DNA of 64,000 nucleotides from Clostridiales bacterium (GCA_019424245.1 JAHYZV010000003.1:62001-126000); one strand, 5' to 3'. Shown: positions 7,668 to 17,196, counted from the stretch's first letter. Program-made: numbers and translations. Notes: generated from the sequence alone by a model not told the origin.

Positions 7668-10600
7668 ATGGCAAGACAGAAACATTCTATGGATGGTAAT
7701 ACAGCCGCTGCACATGTAGCTTATGCATATACAGAAGTTGCTGGTATCTATCCAATCACACCATCAAGCCCGATGGCAGATTATGTTGACCAGTGGTCAG
7801 CAGCCGGAAGAAAGAATATTTTCGGCAGTACTGTTAAGGTAGTTGAGATGGAATCAGAGGCTGGTGCTGCAGGTACAGTTCATGGTTCTTTAGGTGTAGG
7901 TGCATTAACAACAACATTTACAGCTTCACAGGGCCTTTTACTTATGATTCCTAATATGTATAAGATAGCTGGTGAGCAGCTCCCATGCGTATTCGACGTA
8001 TCTGCCCGTACAGTATCATCACATGCATTGAACATCTTTGGTGATCATTCAGATGTATACGCATGTCGTCAGACAGGTTTTGCAATGCTTTGTGAAACTA
8101 ACCCACAGGAGGTTATGGATCTTTCTCCAGTAGCTCACTGTGCAGCACTTGAAGGAAAGACACCTTTCCTTAACTTCTTTGATGGTTTCCGTACATCACA
8201 CGAGATTCAGAAGATTGAAGAGTGGGATTACGAAGATCTTAAGGATATGTGCCCAATGGATGCAGTTGAAGAATTCAGAGCACACGCTCTTAATCCTAAT
8301 CATCCATCAGCTCGTGGTTCACATGAGAATGGTGATATCTTCTTCCAGCACAGAGAGGCTTGTAACTCAGTTTATGATGCTCTTCCAGCAGTAGTTGAGA
8401 AGTACATGAACAAGGTTAACGAGAAGCTCGGTACTAATTATGGATTATTTAACTACTATGGTGCACCAGATGCAGAGCGAGTAATCATCGCTATGGGTTC
8501 TGTTAACGACGTAGTAGAAGAAGTTATTGATTATCTTACAGCTAAGGGTGAAAAGGTTGGTCTTATTAAGGTAAGACTTTACAGACCATGGTCATCAGAA
8601 GCTATCTTAAAGGTTATTCCTAAGACAGCTAAGAAGATTGCTGTACTTGACAGAACAAAGGAGCCAGGTTCTCTTGGTGAGCCTCTTTTCCTTGATGTTG
8701 CTACAACACTTCGTGAAGCAGGACTTAACGACATCACATTAGTTGGTGGCAGATATGGTCTTGGTTCTAAGGATACACCACCTTCATCTATCTTTGCTGT
8801 ATATAAGGAATTAGAGAAGGATGCTCCTAAGAGCAGATTCACAATCGGTATCGTTGATGATGTTACTAACCTTTCACTTCCAGAAGTTAAGCCAGCTCCA
8901 ATTACTTCAGCTGCTGGTACTAAGGAATGTAAGTTCTGGGGTCTCGGTGGAGATGGTACAGTAGGTGCTAACAAGAACTCTACTAAGATTATCGGTGACC
9001 ACACAGACAAGTACATCCAGGCATACTTCCAGTATGATTCTAAGAAGACAGGTGGTATCACAATTTCTCACTTAAGATTTGGTGATAACCCAATTAAGAG
9101 TCCATATTACATCAATCAGGCTGACTTCGTAGCATGTCATAACCCAGCATATGTTACACAGGGTATGAAGATGGTACAGGATGTTAAGCCAGGCGGAGTA
9201 TTCATGATCAACTGCCAGTGGACAGATGAAGAATTAGGACATCATCTTAACGCTGAAGCTAAGAAGTACATTTATGATAACAAGATTCAGCTTTACACAA
9301 TCAACGCCATTGATAAGGCTATCGAAATCGGTATGGGTAAGAGAACTAACACAATCTTACAGTCTGCTTTCTTTAAGTTAGCTGATGTAATGCCTATCGA
9401 TGATGCTATTAAGTTCATGAAGGAAGCTGCTAAGAAGTCTTACTCTAAGAAGGGTGATGCTGTAGTAGAGATGAACTACAAGGCTATTGATGCCGGTGTA
9501 GATGCTATACATAAGGTAGAAGTTCCAGATTCTTGGGCTAATCCAGAAGCTGATGCTCCTAAGGAAGCTAAGACAGGACGTCCAGAAGTTGTTAAGTTAG
9601 TTAACGATCTTCTTGAGCCAATCTCTAAGATGGATGGTGACAGCCTTCCAGTTTCAGCATTCAAGGATTGCGCTGATGGTCAGTTCGAAACAGGTGCTTC
9701 TGCATATGAGAAGAGAGGAACAGCCGTTATGGTTCCTGAGTGGGATCCAGCAGCCTGCATTCAGTGTAACAGCTGTGCATTTGTTTGTTCACATGCAACA
9801 ATCAGACCATTTATTCTTTCAGCTGATGAAGTTACAGCAGCTCCAGCAAACATCAAGCTTGCAGATTCTAAGCATGCTGTAGATACAACTATGAAGTATA
9901 CAATGTCTGTATCTCCTTTAGATTGTATGGGATGTGGCGAGTGTGTTACTGTATGTCCTAAGGCAGGAGAAGCTATTAAGATGGTTCCACAGGAATCTCA
10001 GTCAGCTGAGCAGCCTGTATTTGATTACCTCGTTGCTAACGTTGGTAAGAAGGAAATCAAGCCAGCACTTGTTGAAACTCCAATCGGTTCTCAGTACAAC
10101 CAGCCATTACTTGAATTCTCAGGTTCATGTGCAGGATGCGCAGAGACATCATATGCTAGATTAATTACACAGTTATTCGGTGAGCAGATGTACATTTCTA
10201 ATGCTACAGGTTGTTCTTCTATCTGGGGTAACCCAGCTGCTACTTCACCATATACAGTAAACAAGGATTCTAAGAAGGGTCCAGCTTGGTGTAACTCATT
10301 ATTCGAGGATAATGCTGAGCATGGTTTAGGTATGTATATTGGTCAGAAGTACATCAGAGAGCAGGCTATCGAGATGATCGAAGAGATGGCTGCATCTGAT
10401 AAGGCATCTGCTGAGTTCAAGGCAGCAGCAGCTAAGTACATCGAGACTAAGGATGATACTAAGGCTAACACACCAGCTACAGAAGCTCTTGTTGCAGAGT
10501 TAGAGAAGGCAGCTGCAGATGGTTGTCCAACAGCTCCACAGGTATTAGCTAAGAAGGATTACCTTGCTAAGAAGTCTGTATGGATCTTCGGTGGTGATGG

Positions 10601-11228
10601 ATGGGCTTACGATATCGGTTACGGCGGATTAGACCACGTACTTGCTTCTGGTGAGAACGTTAACGTTATGGTATTCGATACAGAAATGTATTCTAACACA
10701 GGTGGACAGGCTTCTAAGGCTTCTAACATCGGTGAGGTTTGCCAGTTCGCTGCAGCAGGTAAGGAAATCGGAAAGAAGAGCCTTTCTGAAATCGCTATGC
10801 AGTATGGTTATGTATATGTAGCTCAGATTGCTCTTGGTGCTAACATGGCTCAGGCTCTTAAGGTAATCAAGGAGGCAGAGGCTTACAACGGACCATCACT
10901 TATCATTGGTTACGCTCCTTGCGAACTTCACGGTATCGCTAAGGGTGGTATGAACCATTGCCAGGATGAGATGAAGAAGGCTGTTAAGGCTGGTTACTGG
11001 AATCTCTTCTCATTCAACCCAGCTCTTAAGGCTGAAGGAAAGAATCCATTCACACTTACATCTAAGGAAGGTGATGGATCATATCAGGAATTCCTTAATA
11101 ACGAGGCTCGTTATACAAGACTTGTTAAGCCATTCCCAGAAAGAGCTGAGAGACTCTTCGCTAAGTCTGAAGAAGTTGCTAAGGAAAGATATGAGCACCT
11201 TCAGAAGTTAGTTGAACTTTACAAGTAA
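7668..11228 (+). CDS. nifJ: Pyruvate:ferredoxin (flavodoxin) oxidoreductase, single-chain
   Basis: A 1186-aa homodimer-type PFOR that converts pyruvate, CoA and oxidised ferredoxin to acetyl-CoA, CO2 and reduced ferredoxin, the central step of clostridial fermentation. All domains are present in order: the N-terminal pyrimidine-binding domain (YPITPSSPMADYVDQW), domain II, the gamma-type domain (KTGGITISHLRFG), two 4Fe-4S clusters (CIQCNSCAFVC and CMGCGECVTVCPKAGE at about residues 700-770), and the TPP-binding domain with the proximal-cluster CAGCAETSY, WGNPAATSPYT and GGDGWAYDIGYGG. The length fits the family exactly. Codon use is strongly biased (AAC, ATC, AAG, GCT, GGT), unlike its neighbours, which marks a very highly expressed gene. 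The start has AAGGAGG nearby. A strong terminator follows. Confidence 0.98.
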   Translation: MARQKHSMDGNTAAAHVAYAYTEVAGIYPITPSSPMADYVDQWSAAGRKNIFGSTVKVVEMESEAGAAGTVHGSLGVGALTTTFTASQGLLLMIPNMYKIAGEQLPCVFDVSARTVSSHALNIFGDHSDVYACRQTGFAMLCETNPQEVMDLSPVAHCAALEGKTPFLNFFDGFRTSHEIQKIEEWDYEDLKDMCPMDAVEEFRAHALNPNHPSARGSHENGDIFFQHREACNSVYDALPAVVEKYMNKVNEKLGTNYGLFNYYGAPDAERVIIAMGSVNDVVEEVIDYLTAKGEKVGLIKVRLYRPWSSEAILKVIPKTAKKIAVLDRTKEPGSLGEPLFLDVATTLREAGLNDITLVGGRYGLGSKDTPPSSIFAVYKELEKDAPKSRFTIGIVDDVTNLSLPEVKPAPITSAAGTKECKFWGLGGDGTVGANKNSTKIIGDHTDKYIQAYFQYDSKKTGGITISHLRFGDNPIKSPYYINQADFVACHNPAYVTQGMKMVQDVKPGGVFMINCQWTDEELGHHLNAEAKKYIYDNKIQLYTINAIDKAIEIGMGKRTNTILQSAFFKLADVMPIDDAIKFMKEAAKKSYSKKGDAVVEMNYKAIDAGVDAIHKVEVPDSWANPEADAPKEAKTGRPEVVKLVNDLLEPISKMDGDSLPVSAFKDCADGQFETGASAYEKRGTAVMVPEWDPAACIQCNSCAFVCSHATIRPFILSADEVTAAPANIKLADSKHAVDTTMKYTMSVSPLDCMGCGECVTVCPKAGEAIKMVPQESQSAEQPVFDYLVANVGKKEIKPALVETPIGSQYNQPLLEFSGSCAGCAETSYARLITQLFGEQMYISNATGCSSIWGNPAATSPYTVNKDSKKGPAWCNSLFEDNAEHGLGMYIGQKYIREQAIEMIEEMAASDKASAEFKAAAAKYIETKDDTKANTPATEALVAELEKAAADGCPTAPQVLAKKDYLAKKSVWIFGGDGWAYDIGYGGLDHVLASGENVNVMVFDTEMYSNTGGQASKASNIGEVCQFAAAGKEIGKKSLSEIAMQYGYVYVAQIALGANMAQALKVIKEAEAYNGPSLIIGYAPCELHGIAKGGMNHCQDEMKKAVKAGYWNLFSFNPALKAEGKNPFTLTSKEGDGSYQEFLNNEARYTRLVKPFPERAERLFAKSEEVAKERYEHLQKLVELYK

Positions 11229-11260
11229 TTTAATATACAGCTTGAATAAAGTGTATGATT

Positions 11261-11294
11261 GCTCCCGCAGGGCTTGTCCCTGTGGGAGTTTTTT
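11261..11294 (+). terminator. Intrinsic terminator after nifJ
   Basis: An 11-bp GC-rich stem (11262-11272 with 11278-11288) with a 5-base loop followed by TTTTTT. Confidence 0.93.
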
Positions 11295-11431
11295 CTTTTT
11301 GTGAGTGGAATTAAGTATTGATATATAAAATATGTATGTAAATGTGCAAACTATTCTGGAAAGTGTTTCGTATATATAAATAGAAAGGGAAAGCGGAGAG
11401 TGACATGGAAAAAGTCCAAAAGGAGGGGCGT

Positions 11432-11830
11432 ATGAAAAGAAAAAATATTAAAATAATAGCAGGAATTGTTTTATTATTAGCATTTGCGGGAATTGGTGCA
11501 TATGTAATAATCAGTACTTCAAAACAGGTGGTCAATATTGACCTTAGTGGATATGATAAGATGACAATAATGTGCGGAGGTAATGGTAAAGAGATAACAC
11601 CAGATGAGGAACAGAGGACACAGATTATTGAACTGGTTAAAAACATGAATCTTACCGCAAAAAAGTTTCCACGTACTAATGGCTGGAGTTATAGAATAAC
11701 TTATTATAAAGATGGAATAGCCAATAATATTATGCTTGCAGGCAGGGTAGAATGGAATGGAGCAGAATATAAGACAGACGAAGATTCGTATAACAGGCTG
11801 ATTGAATACATAGATATTTTGTATAAATAA
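11432..11830 (+). CDS. Small membrane-anchored protein of unknown function
   Basis: A protein of about 132 aa that I do not recognise. It has a basic N-terminus (KRKNIKI), one hydrophobic segment (IAGIVLLLAFAGIGAYVII) and then about 95 extracytoplasmic residues that read like a small soluble domain (SGYDKMTIMCGGNGKEITPD, WSYRITYYKDG). No Cys in a lipobox is seen. The start at 11432 is preferred because AAGGAGG lies just upstream; an ATG at 11405 with GGAGAG before it would add nine residues. It is 58 bases upstream of another membrane protein gene and may share its transcript. Confidence 0.6.
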   Translation: MKRKNIKIIAGIVLLLAFAGIGAYVIISTSKQVVNIDLSGYDKMTIMCGGNGKEITPDEEQRTQIIELVKNMNLTAKKFPRTNGWSYRITYYKDGIANNIMLAGRVEWNGAEYKTDEDSYNRLIEYIDILYK

Positions 11831-11888
11831 CTTGATAATCAAACTAATATATATTATAATTCGAGAATCAAATAATTGGAGGCTCAAA

Positions 11889-12623
11889 TTGGATAACAAG
11901 ATATTAGACAGGAAAAGATTGATTACAAGTATTATTTTTAAGGCAGTATCACTGATTGCTTCGGTGTATGGACTCATGTTTACAATTGACAGCATTATGT
12001 CATTCACATTTTTTACAACACTTTCTAATGTGGCACTTGATATTGTGCTGGTGGTATTTATTGTGTTGGACATGATATTGCTTGTTACGGGAAAAGATTA
12101 TAAGAATAATAGATTATATATGCTCAAGTTTCTTATGACGCTCTCAATTACACTGACATGTCTGGTGTATATGATTATTCTTGGACCTACGTCAGATGAT
12201 GGTCTTATTGGTGCTTATCTTCATAATCACGCAGGAAGCCTTGGCGTACATTTGATTGGACCAGTATTTGCAATAGCAGATTTTCTTATATTTGATAAAG
12301 GATTTAAAGCAAGAAAGATATATGCAATATACGCGGTTATACCACCGCTTTGCTATGTGGGTTTTGTATACATACTTGCAGTACTTGGGGTTAGGTGGTA
12401 TGACACAATGACGGCACCATACAACTTTCTTAATTATAATGTGCCAACAGGCTGGTTTGGATGGGATTTAAGCCAGATGGGTTCAGAGTCGCTAGGAATA
12501 GGTGTTGTATATATGATTGTGGTTCTGCTGCTTATATTTATTGGAATAGGGCTTTTATATCTGACGATTAACGGTGCTGGCAAGAGCATTGAAACGCAGA
12601 ATACAGAGCTTGTAAGTGAATAA
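11889..12623 (+). CDS. Polytopic membrane protein, Pr6Pr-like (FAR-17a/AIG1-like)
   Basis: A protein of about 244 aa with six to seven predicted membrane segments, resembling the bacterial Pr6Pr family of membrane proteins of unknown function. Conserved features include the HNHAGSLGVHLIGPVFAIADFL stretch, with two His residues in a membrane segment, and PYNFLNYNVPTGWFGWD before the last helices. The start is taken as TTG at 11889, because GGAGG ends six bases before it; the in-frame ATG at 11832 lacks a ribosome binding site and would add a 19-residue polar extension. A strong terminator follows. Confidence 0.7.
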   Translation: MDNKILDRKRLITSIIFKAVSLIASVYGLMFTIDSIMSFTFFTTLSNVALDIVLVVFIVLDMILLVTGKDYKNNRLYMLKFLMTLSITLTCLVYMIILGPTSDDGLIGAYLHNHAGSLGVHLIGPVFAIADFLIFDKGFKARKIYAIYAVIPPLCYVGFVYILAVLGVRWYDTMTAPYNFLNYNVPTGWFGWDLSQMGSESLGIGVVYMIVVLLLIFIGIGLLYLTINGAGKSIETQNTELVSE

Positions 12624-12636
12624 AATGTTAATAAAT

Positions 12637-12686
12637 GTCCGGGATGTGTTTTTTTATTATAAAATGCATCCCGGACTTATTTATTT
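12637..12686 (+). terminator. Intrinsic terminator after the Pr6Pr-like gene
   Basis: An 11-bp stem (12637-12647 with 12666-12676, one G-U pair) with an AT-rich loop, then a T-rich tail. Confidence 0.8.
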
Positions 12687-12731
12687 GTTAGCTGGAGTGG
12701 TCATAGTGGACAACAAAATGACAAGCTAATG

Positions 12732-12787
12732 AACCTACGAAATGATGAAGTTGACGACTTTTAGTAGGTTTATATTTTTTTAAACAT
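12732..12787 (+). repeat. CCTAC-family hairpin (terminator-like repeat)
   Basis: AACCTAC (12732-12738) pairs with GTAGGTT (12774-12780), followed by TATATTTTTTT. The arms match those of four hairpins at 45574-45862, so this is a solitary member of the same repeated hairpin family. It follows the Pr6Pr terminator and belongs to no gene. Confidence 0.6.
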
Positions 12788-12852
12788 TGAAAAAATTGTC
12801 AAAAGTGAAGCCAGAAGATTAAAAATTAGCAGGTCCACTCACATTTCTTTGC

Positions 12853-12881
12853 TTTTTCAATAAGTAAGGATGTGGTATAAT
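12853..12881 (+). promoter_or_regulatory. Extended -10 promoter ahead of the structured leader
   Basis: TGGTATAAT (12873-12881) is a perfect extended -10 hexamer. The -35 region (TTTTTC at 12853-12858, 17-bp spacer) is weak, as is usual for extended -10 promoters. The predicted start near 12888 lies just before the first stem of the structured element. Confidence 0.6.
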
Positions 12882-12896
12882 GTGCGTTAGCATTGA

Positions 12897-13078
12897 GCCG
12901 TGCCGTATGCAGCAGGCAAGCAGTGCTGTGCTGGCACAAAGCACGGAATGCATGATGCATACGATAGGGCGAAAGCCCGACAGTCAGGGGAAGCGAAGCT
13001 TGCCCTGACATGCACGGCGGACAGCCGGGGTGCAAGCAGCAGGCAAGCAGTGGTGTGCTTGCCCTGACATGCACGGCG
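12897..13078 (+). ncRNA. GC-rich multi-branch structured leader or small RNA upstream of the ABC exporter
   Basis: A GC-rich island in an AT-rich gap with a self-consistent multi-branch fold. P1 pairs GCCGTGC (12897-12903) with GCACGGC (13012-13018). Inside it are P2 (12904-12911 with 12956-12963), P3 (GGGC-GAAA-GCCC, 12967-12978, a GNRA tetraloop) and P4 (GTCAGGG 12983-12989 with CCCTGAC 13003-13009, with an inner AAGC/GCTT). A partial second copy follows: 17 bases of 12909-12925 recur at 13036-13052, and 22 bases of 12998-13019 recur at 13057-13078. The element starts just after a strong -10 and ends about 30 nt before the exporter start. It matches no riboswitch class I know; a repeat-derived insertion is the alternative. 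Confidence 0.5.
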
Positions 13079-13110
13079 AAACGAGGAAATATAGAAAACA
13101 GGAGAAGTTT

Positions 13111-14847
13111 ATGAAAGAGAATCTTAAGAAGTTGGCTAAATACTATAAGCCGTATTTAGGCACATTTATACTTGATATGATACTGGCGATGATGTCAGCG
13201 GCGGTGGCACTTGTGATACCACTTGTTGTAAGGTTCATTACATCAAAGGTTGCATATATGAGTGCCAATGAAGCACTTTCAAGAATTATGATTATTGTTG
13301 GAGTACTTTTTGTGCTTGTACTGATACAGTGGGGCTGCAACTACTATATATCTAATTATGGACATGTAATGGGCGCAAAGATTGAGTACGATATGAGGGC
13401 AGAGATATTCAATCATTATCAGAAGCTCTCATATTCATTCTATGATGACCAGAAGGTTGGACAGTTATTGTCAAGAATAACATCGGATTTGTTTGATATT
13501 ACAGAGCTTTTGCATCATGGACCTGAGAATATAACTATTTCACTGATTAAGATAATTGGTGCATTATGTATATTAAGTTCGATTGACTTAAGACTTACGA
13601 TTGCTGCATTTGTGCTGATTCCGTTCATGCTTGTATTTGCGTATGTGCTTAACAAGCGCATGAAGAGGGCATTTAAGAGAAACAGGGTAAGAATAGGTGA
13701 GATAAATGCACAGATAGAGGACAATCTGTCTGGAATAAGGGTTGTTAAGTCATTTGCAAATGAAGATATTGAATGTGAGAAATTTAAGAAGGGGAATGAC
13801 TTGTTCCTTGAATCTAAGAGAAACAGCTATCATTATATGGGAATGTACAATGCGGGACTTACTGCATTTACAACAATGATAAACGTAATCGTAATCGCGG
13901 CAGGCGGTATTGGAATTGCAAAGGGCTGGGTAAATATTACGGATTTCGTTACATTTTTACTGTATATAAATATTTTTACGGAGCCAGTTAAGGTGCTTAT
14001 TGATTTCACAGAGCAGTTCCAGAATGGTTATTCGGGTTACGAAAGATTCTTAGAGATTCTTTCAGTAGAGCCGGAAATAGCTGATAAGCCTGACGCAAAG
14101 GAACTTACTGATGTGAAGGGTGCAATAACATTTGAAAATGTGTCCTTCAGATATAAGGACGGCGTGGACGAGGTGCTTTCCGGGGTTAATCTGTCAGTAA
14201 GACCGGGAGAATATGTTGCACTTGCAGGTCCTTCGGGAGTAGGAAAGACAACACTCTGCTCGCTTATTCCAAGATTTTATGAGGTGACGGGCGGTTCGAT
14301 TAAGATTGATGGAACAGATATCAAAGATGTTACACTTAAAAGCCTGCGTGACCATATTGGAGTTGTACAGCAGGATGTGTATCTGTTTATGGGTACAATT
14401 AAAGAGAATATAAGATATGGAAAGCCTGATGCTACAGACGAAGAAGTAATTAAAGCGGCAAAGCTTGCAAATGCGCATGATTTTATTATGAGCTTTGAGA
14501 ACGGATACGACACAGATATCGGACAGCGCGGAGTCAAATTGTCAGGCGGTCAGAAGCAGAGACTGTCAATTGCAAGAGTATTCTTAAAGAATCCGCCAAT
14601 TCTTATATTTGATGAGGCGACATCAGCACTTGATAATGAGAGTGAGCAGATTGTACAGGAATCACTTGAGAAGCTGGCTGAGAACAGAACCACATTTGTA
14701 ATAGCACACAGACTTACAACTATTGAAAATGCGGAGGAAATCCTGATGCTTACTGACGAGGGCATCAAGGAGAGAGGAACTCACGAGGAGCTTATGAAGC
14801 TTGATGGTGAGTATGCAAGAATGGTTAAGATACATAGCAGAACATAA
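13111..14847 (+). CDS. ABC transporter, fused permease and ATPase (exporter type)
   Basis: A 578-aa half-transporter that should work as a homodimer. Residues ~1-310 are a six-helix exporter membrane domain (ABC_membrane; QKLSYSFYDDQKVGQLLSRITSDL is characteristic). The ATPase domain then carries Walker A (GPSGVGKTT), the Q-loop, the ABC signature LSGGQKQR, Walker B (ILIFDEATSALD) and the H-loop His (VIAHRLTT). The start at 13111 has AGGAGAAG upstream; an upstream in-frame extension to 13030 would translate the structured leader and is not believable. The substrate is unknown. hemB begins 67 bases downstream with no terminator between, so the exporter may be co-transcribed with the tetrapyrrole genes; a link to porphyrin export is speculation. 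Confidence 0.9.
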   Translation: MKENLKKLAKYYKPYLGTFILDMILAMMSAAVALVIPLVVRFITSKVAYMSANEALSRIMIIVGVLFVLVLIQWGCNYYISNYGHVMGAKIEYDMRAEIFNHYQKLSYSFYDDQKVGQLLSRITSDLFDITELLHHGPENITISLIKIIGALCILSSIDLRLTIAAFVLIPFMLVFAYVLNKRMKRAFKRNRVRIGEINAQIEDNLSGIRVVKSFANEDIECEKFKKGNDLFLESKRNSYHYMGMYNAGLTAFTTMINVIVIAAGGIGIAKGWVNITDFVTFLLYINIFTEPVKVLIDFTEQFQNGYSGYERFLEILSVEPEIADKPDAKELTDVKGAITFENVSFRYKDGVDEVLSGVNLSVRPGEYVALAGPSGVGKTTLCSLIPRFYEVTGGSIKIDGTDIKDVTLKSLRDHIGVVQQDVYLFMGTIKENIRYGKPDATDEEVIKAAKLANAHDFIMSFENGYDTDIGQRGVKLSGGQKQRLSIARVFLKNPPILIFDEATSALDNESEQIVQESLEKLAENRTTFVIAHRLTTIENAEEILMLTDEGIKERGTHEELMKLDGEYARMVKIHSRT

Positions 14848-14914
14848 CATACCAGTTTACAATGTTTATATGCAATGCTATTATATAGGAAACGTTGGAA
14901 GGAAGATGATAATC

Positions 14915-15880
14915 ATGGACAGAACAAGAAGATTGAGAATGAATGCGACATTAAGAGATATGGTAAGAGAGAATCATGTAAGGGTGGACGAGCTTATATA
15001 TCCTGTATTTGTTACGGAGGAGAACGATGTAATACAGGAAGTACCATCAATGCCGGGAATATGTCAGTATTCGCTTGACCATGTTCTTGAAGAAATCGGA
15101 CGTGCTGTAGAGGTTGGAATTAAGGGAATTCTGCTTTTTGGAATACCTGTACATAAAGATGAGGTCGGAAGTGAGGCATATGACGAGGAAGGTGTTGTGT
15201 GCAGGGCAATCCGCCTTATTAAGGATGCTTATCCAGAGCTTGTTATCATGGCTGATGTGTGCCTGTGTGAGTACACATCACATGGACACTGCGGACTTGT
15301 AAAAGATGGCGTTATATTAAATGATGAGACACTGCCGCTTCTTGCAAAGGCGTCAGTTGCTTATGCAAAAGCGGGGGCAGATATAATTGCACCGAGTGAC
15401 ATGATGGATAAGAGAGTTGAGGCAATCAGAAATGCACTTGATGAGGCAGGACTGGTTAATATTCCTATATGTTCATACAGTGCTAAATTTGCATCAGGAT
15501 ATTACGGACCGTTCAGGGATGCCGCACATTCAGCACCGGGATTTGGTGACAGAAAGACATATCAGATGGACCCGGCTAATGGAAAAGAAGCGTTAAGGGA
15601 AGTTGAAGAAGACATATTAGAAGGTGCAGACATGATTATTGCAAAGCCGGCACTCGGATATATGGACGTTATGAAAGAGATAGCGCTTAACTTCAATATT
15701 CCAATTGTCGCTTACAATGTAAGCGGTGAGTATGCGATGGTTAAGGCAGCAGCAATGAATGGCTGGATTGATGAGAAGAAGATTGTAATGGAGAATATGA
15801 CTGGCTTTAAGAGAGCCGGAGCTAAGATGATAATAACATATCATGCTATAGATGTGGCAAAATGGTTAAAGGAAGAGTAA
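14915..15880 (+). CDS. hemB: Porphobilinogen synthase (5-aminolevulinate dehydratase)
   Basis: A 321-aa enzyme condensing two 5-aminolevulinate molecules to porphobilinogen. The zinc-type active site is intact: DVCLCEYTSHGHCG carries the three Cys ligands. The two active-site lysines lie in SYSAKFASGYYGPFRDA and MIIAKPALGYMDV. The start at 14915 (MDRTRRLR) fits the family N-terminus and has GGAAGG upstream; longer in-frame starts back to 14801 would overlap the ABC gene. It is followed closely by hemL, hemA, hemC and hemD, which together form the C5 route from glutamyl-tRNA to uroporphyrinogen III. Confidence 0.96.
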   Translation: MDRTRRLRMNATLRDMVRENHVRVDELIYPVFVTEENDVIQEVPSMPGICQYSLDHVLEEIGRAVEVGIKGILLFGIPVHKDEVGSEAYDEEGVVCRAIRLIKDAYPELVIMADVCLCEYTSHGHCGLVKDGVILNDETLPLLAKASVAYAKAGADIIAPSDMMDKRVEAIRNALDEAGLVNIPICSYSAKFASGYYGPFRDAAHSAPGFGDRKTYQMDPANGKEALREVEEDILEGADMIIAKPALGYMDVMKEIALNFNIPIVAYNVSGEYAMVKAAAMNGWIDEKKIVMENMTGFKRAGAKMIITYHAIDVAKWLKEE

Positions 15881-15921
15881 CATTTTTAGCAGTATTAAAT
15901 TAAGCAGGAGGAGCTGGTTTT

Positions 15922-17196
15922 ATGAATGAAGAGATGTCAAAGGATTTATATGAGAGAGCAGTAAAACATATGCCGGGTGGTGTAAACAGTCCTGTCAGGG
16001 CATACAAGGCAGTTGACAGAGTGCCAAGATTCATAGCTTCTGCCAAGGGAGACAGAATTACTGATGTAGATGGGAATGAAATGATTGACTACATATGTTC
16101 ATGGGGACCGGGAATATTAGGCCATGCACATGACAGAGTAATTGCAAAGGTTAAGGAAGCTGCGGAAGCAGGCCTTACATATGGTGCGCCAACCAAGAGA
16201 GAAGTTGAGATGGCAGAGCTTATATATGAGCTTATTCCTACAATGGAGGTGAGCCGTCTTGTAAGCTCAGGAACAGAAGCTGTTATGAGTGCAATCCGTG
16301 TGGCAAGAGGCTACACCGGAAGAGACAAGATAATTAAGTTCAGAGGCTGTTATCATGGACATTCTGACGGACTTTTAGTAAAAGCCGGTTCAGCAGCACT
16401 TACAACATCAGTTCCAGACAGTGCAGGAGTTCCTGCTGATTACACTAAGAATACACTTGTAGCAGAATACAATGACTGCGATTCTGTGAAGGAGCTTTTT
16501 GATAACAATAAAGATGAAATAGCTGCGGTAATAGTTGAACCAGTTGCAGCTAACATGGGAGTTGTGCTTCCAAGACATGGATTTCTTGAATTCTTAAGAG
16601 ACATAACTAAGGAGAATGGAAGCCTTCTTATATTTGATGAGGTAATAACAGGCTTCAGACTTTCAATTGGCGGAGCGCAGGAGTACTTTAACATAAAGCC
16701 AGACCTTACAACTCTTGGAAAAATTGTAGGTGGGGGTATGCCAGTCGGCGCATATGGCGGACGAGCTGACATTATGCGTATGATAAGTCCTGACGGTCCT
16801 GTATATCAGGCAGGAACATTGTCAGGCAATCCAATTGCAACAGCAGCAGGCTTAGAGACTTTAAGAATCTTAAGAGATAATAAGGATATATACGACAGAC
16901 TTGAGACTAAGACAAAGCGTATTGCTGACAGTGTAAGAAAATGTGGAGCTGGAAGGGTATCGGTTAATCAGATTGGTTCACTTATGAGCATATTCTTTAC
17001 ACCAGATGCAGTAGAAGATTATGACAGTGCAGTAAAGTCAGACACTAAGAAGTATGCAGAATACTTTGGACATATGCTTGATAACGGAATATACATTGCA
17101 CCATCACAGTTTGAGGCAATGTTCGTATCAGATGCACACACTAATGAAGACATCAACCGTACAATAGAGGTTATGGAAGAATTCTTCAGAAAATAA
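15922..17196 (+). CDS. hemL: Glutamate-1-semialdehyde 2,1-aminomutase
   Basis: A 424-aa PLP enzyme that converts glutamate-1-semialdehyde, the HemA product, to 5-aminolevulinate. The N-terminus MPGGVNSPVRAYKAV and the PLP-lysine region TTLGKIVGGGMPVGAYGG are diagnostic, along with SSGTEAVMSAIRVARGYTGR, which binds the cofactor phosphate. The length is typical. AGGAGGAG precedes the ATG at good spacing. It lies 41 bases after hemB and 24 bases before hemA. Confidence 0.97.
   Translation: MNEEMSKDLYERAVKHMPGGVNSPVRAYKAVDRVPRFIASAKGDRITDVDGNEMIDYICSWGPGILGHAHDRVIAKVKEAAEAGLTYGAPTKREVEMAELIYELIPTMEVSRLVSSGTEAVMSAIRVARGYTGRDKIIKFRGCYHGHSDGLLVKAGSAALTTSVPDSAGVPADYTKNTLVAEYNDCDSVKELFDNNKDEIAAVIVEPVAANMGVVLPRHGFLEFLRDITKENGSLLIFDEVITGFRLSIGGAQEYFNIKPDLTTLGKIVGGGMPVGAYGGRADIMRMISPDGPVYQAGTLSGNPIATAAGLETLRILRDNKDIYDRLETKTKRIADSVRKCGAGRVSVNQIGSLMSIFFTPDAVEDYDSAVKSDTKKYAEYFGHMLDNGIYIAPSQFEAMFVSDAHTNEDINRTIEVMEEFFRK

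Noticed and set aside
12826..13074. Reverse-strand open frame of 82 codons across the GC-rich island
   Set aside because: It is Cys/His/Pro/Ala-rich, has no ribosome binding site, and is explained by the structured GC-rich repeats on the + strand.
13030..13110. N-terminal extension of the ABC exporter to 13030
   Set aside because: It would translate the repeated leader sequence; the ATG at 13111 has AGGAGAAG upstream and the family N-terminus.
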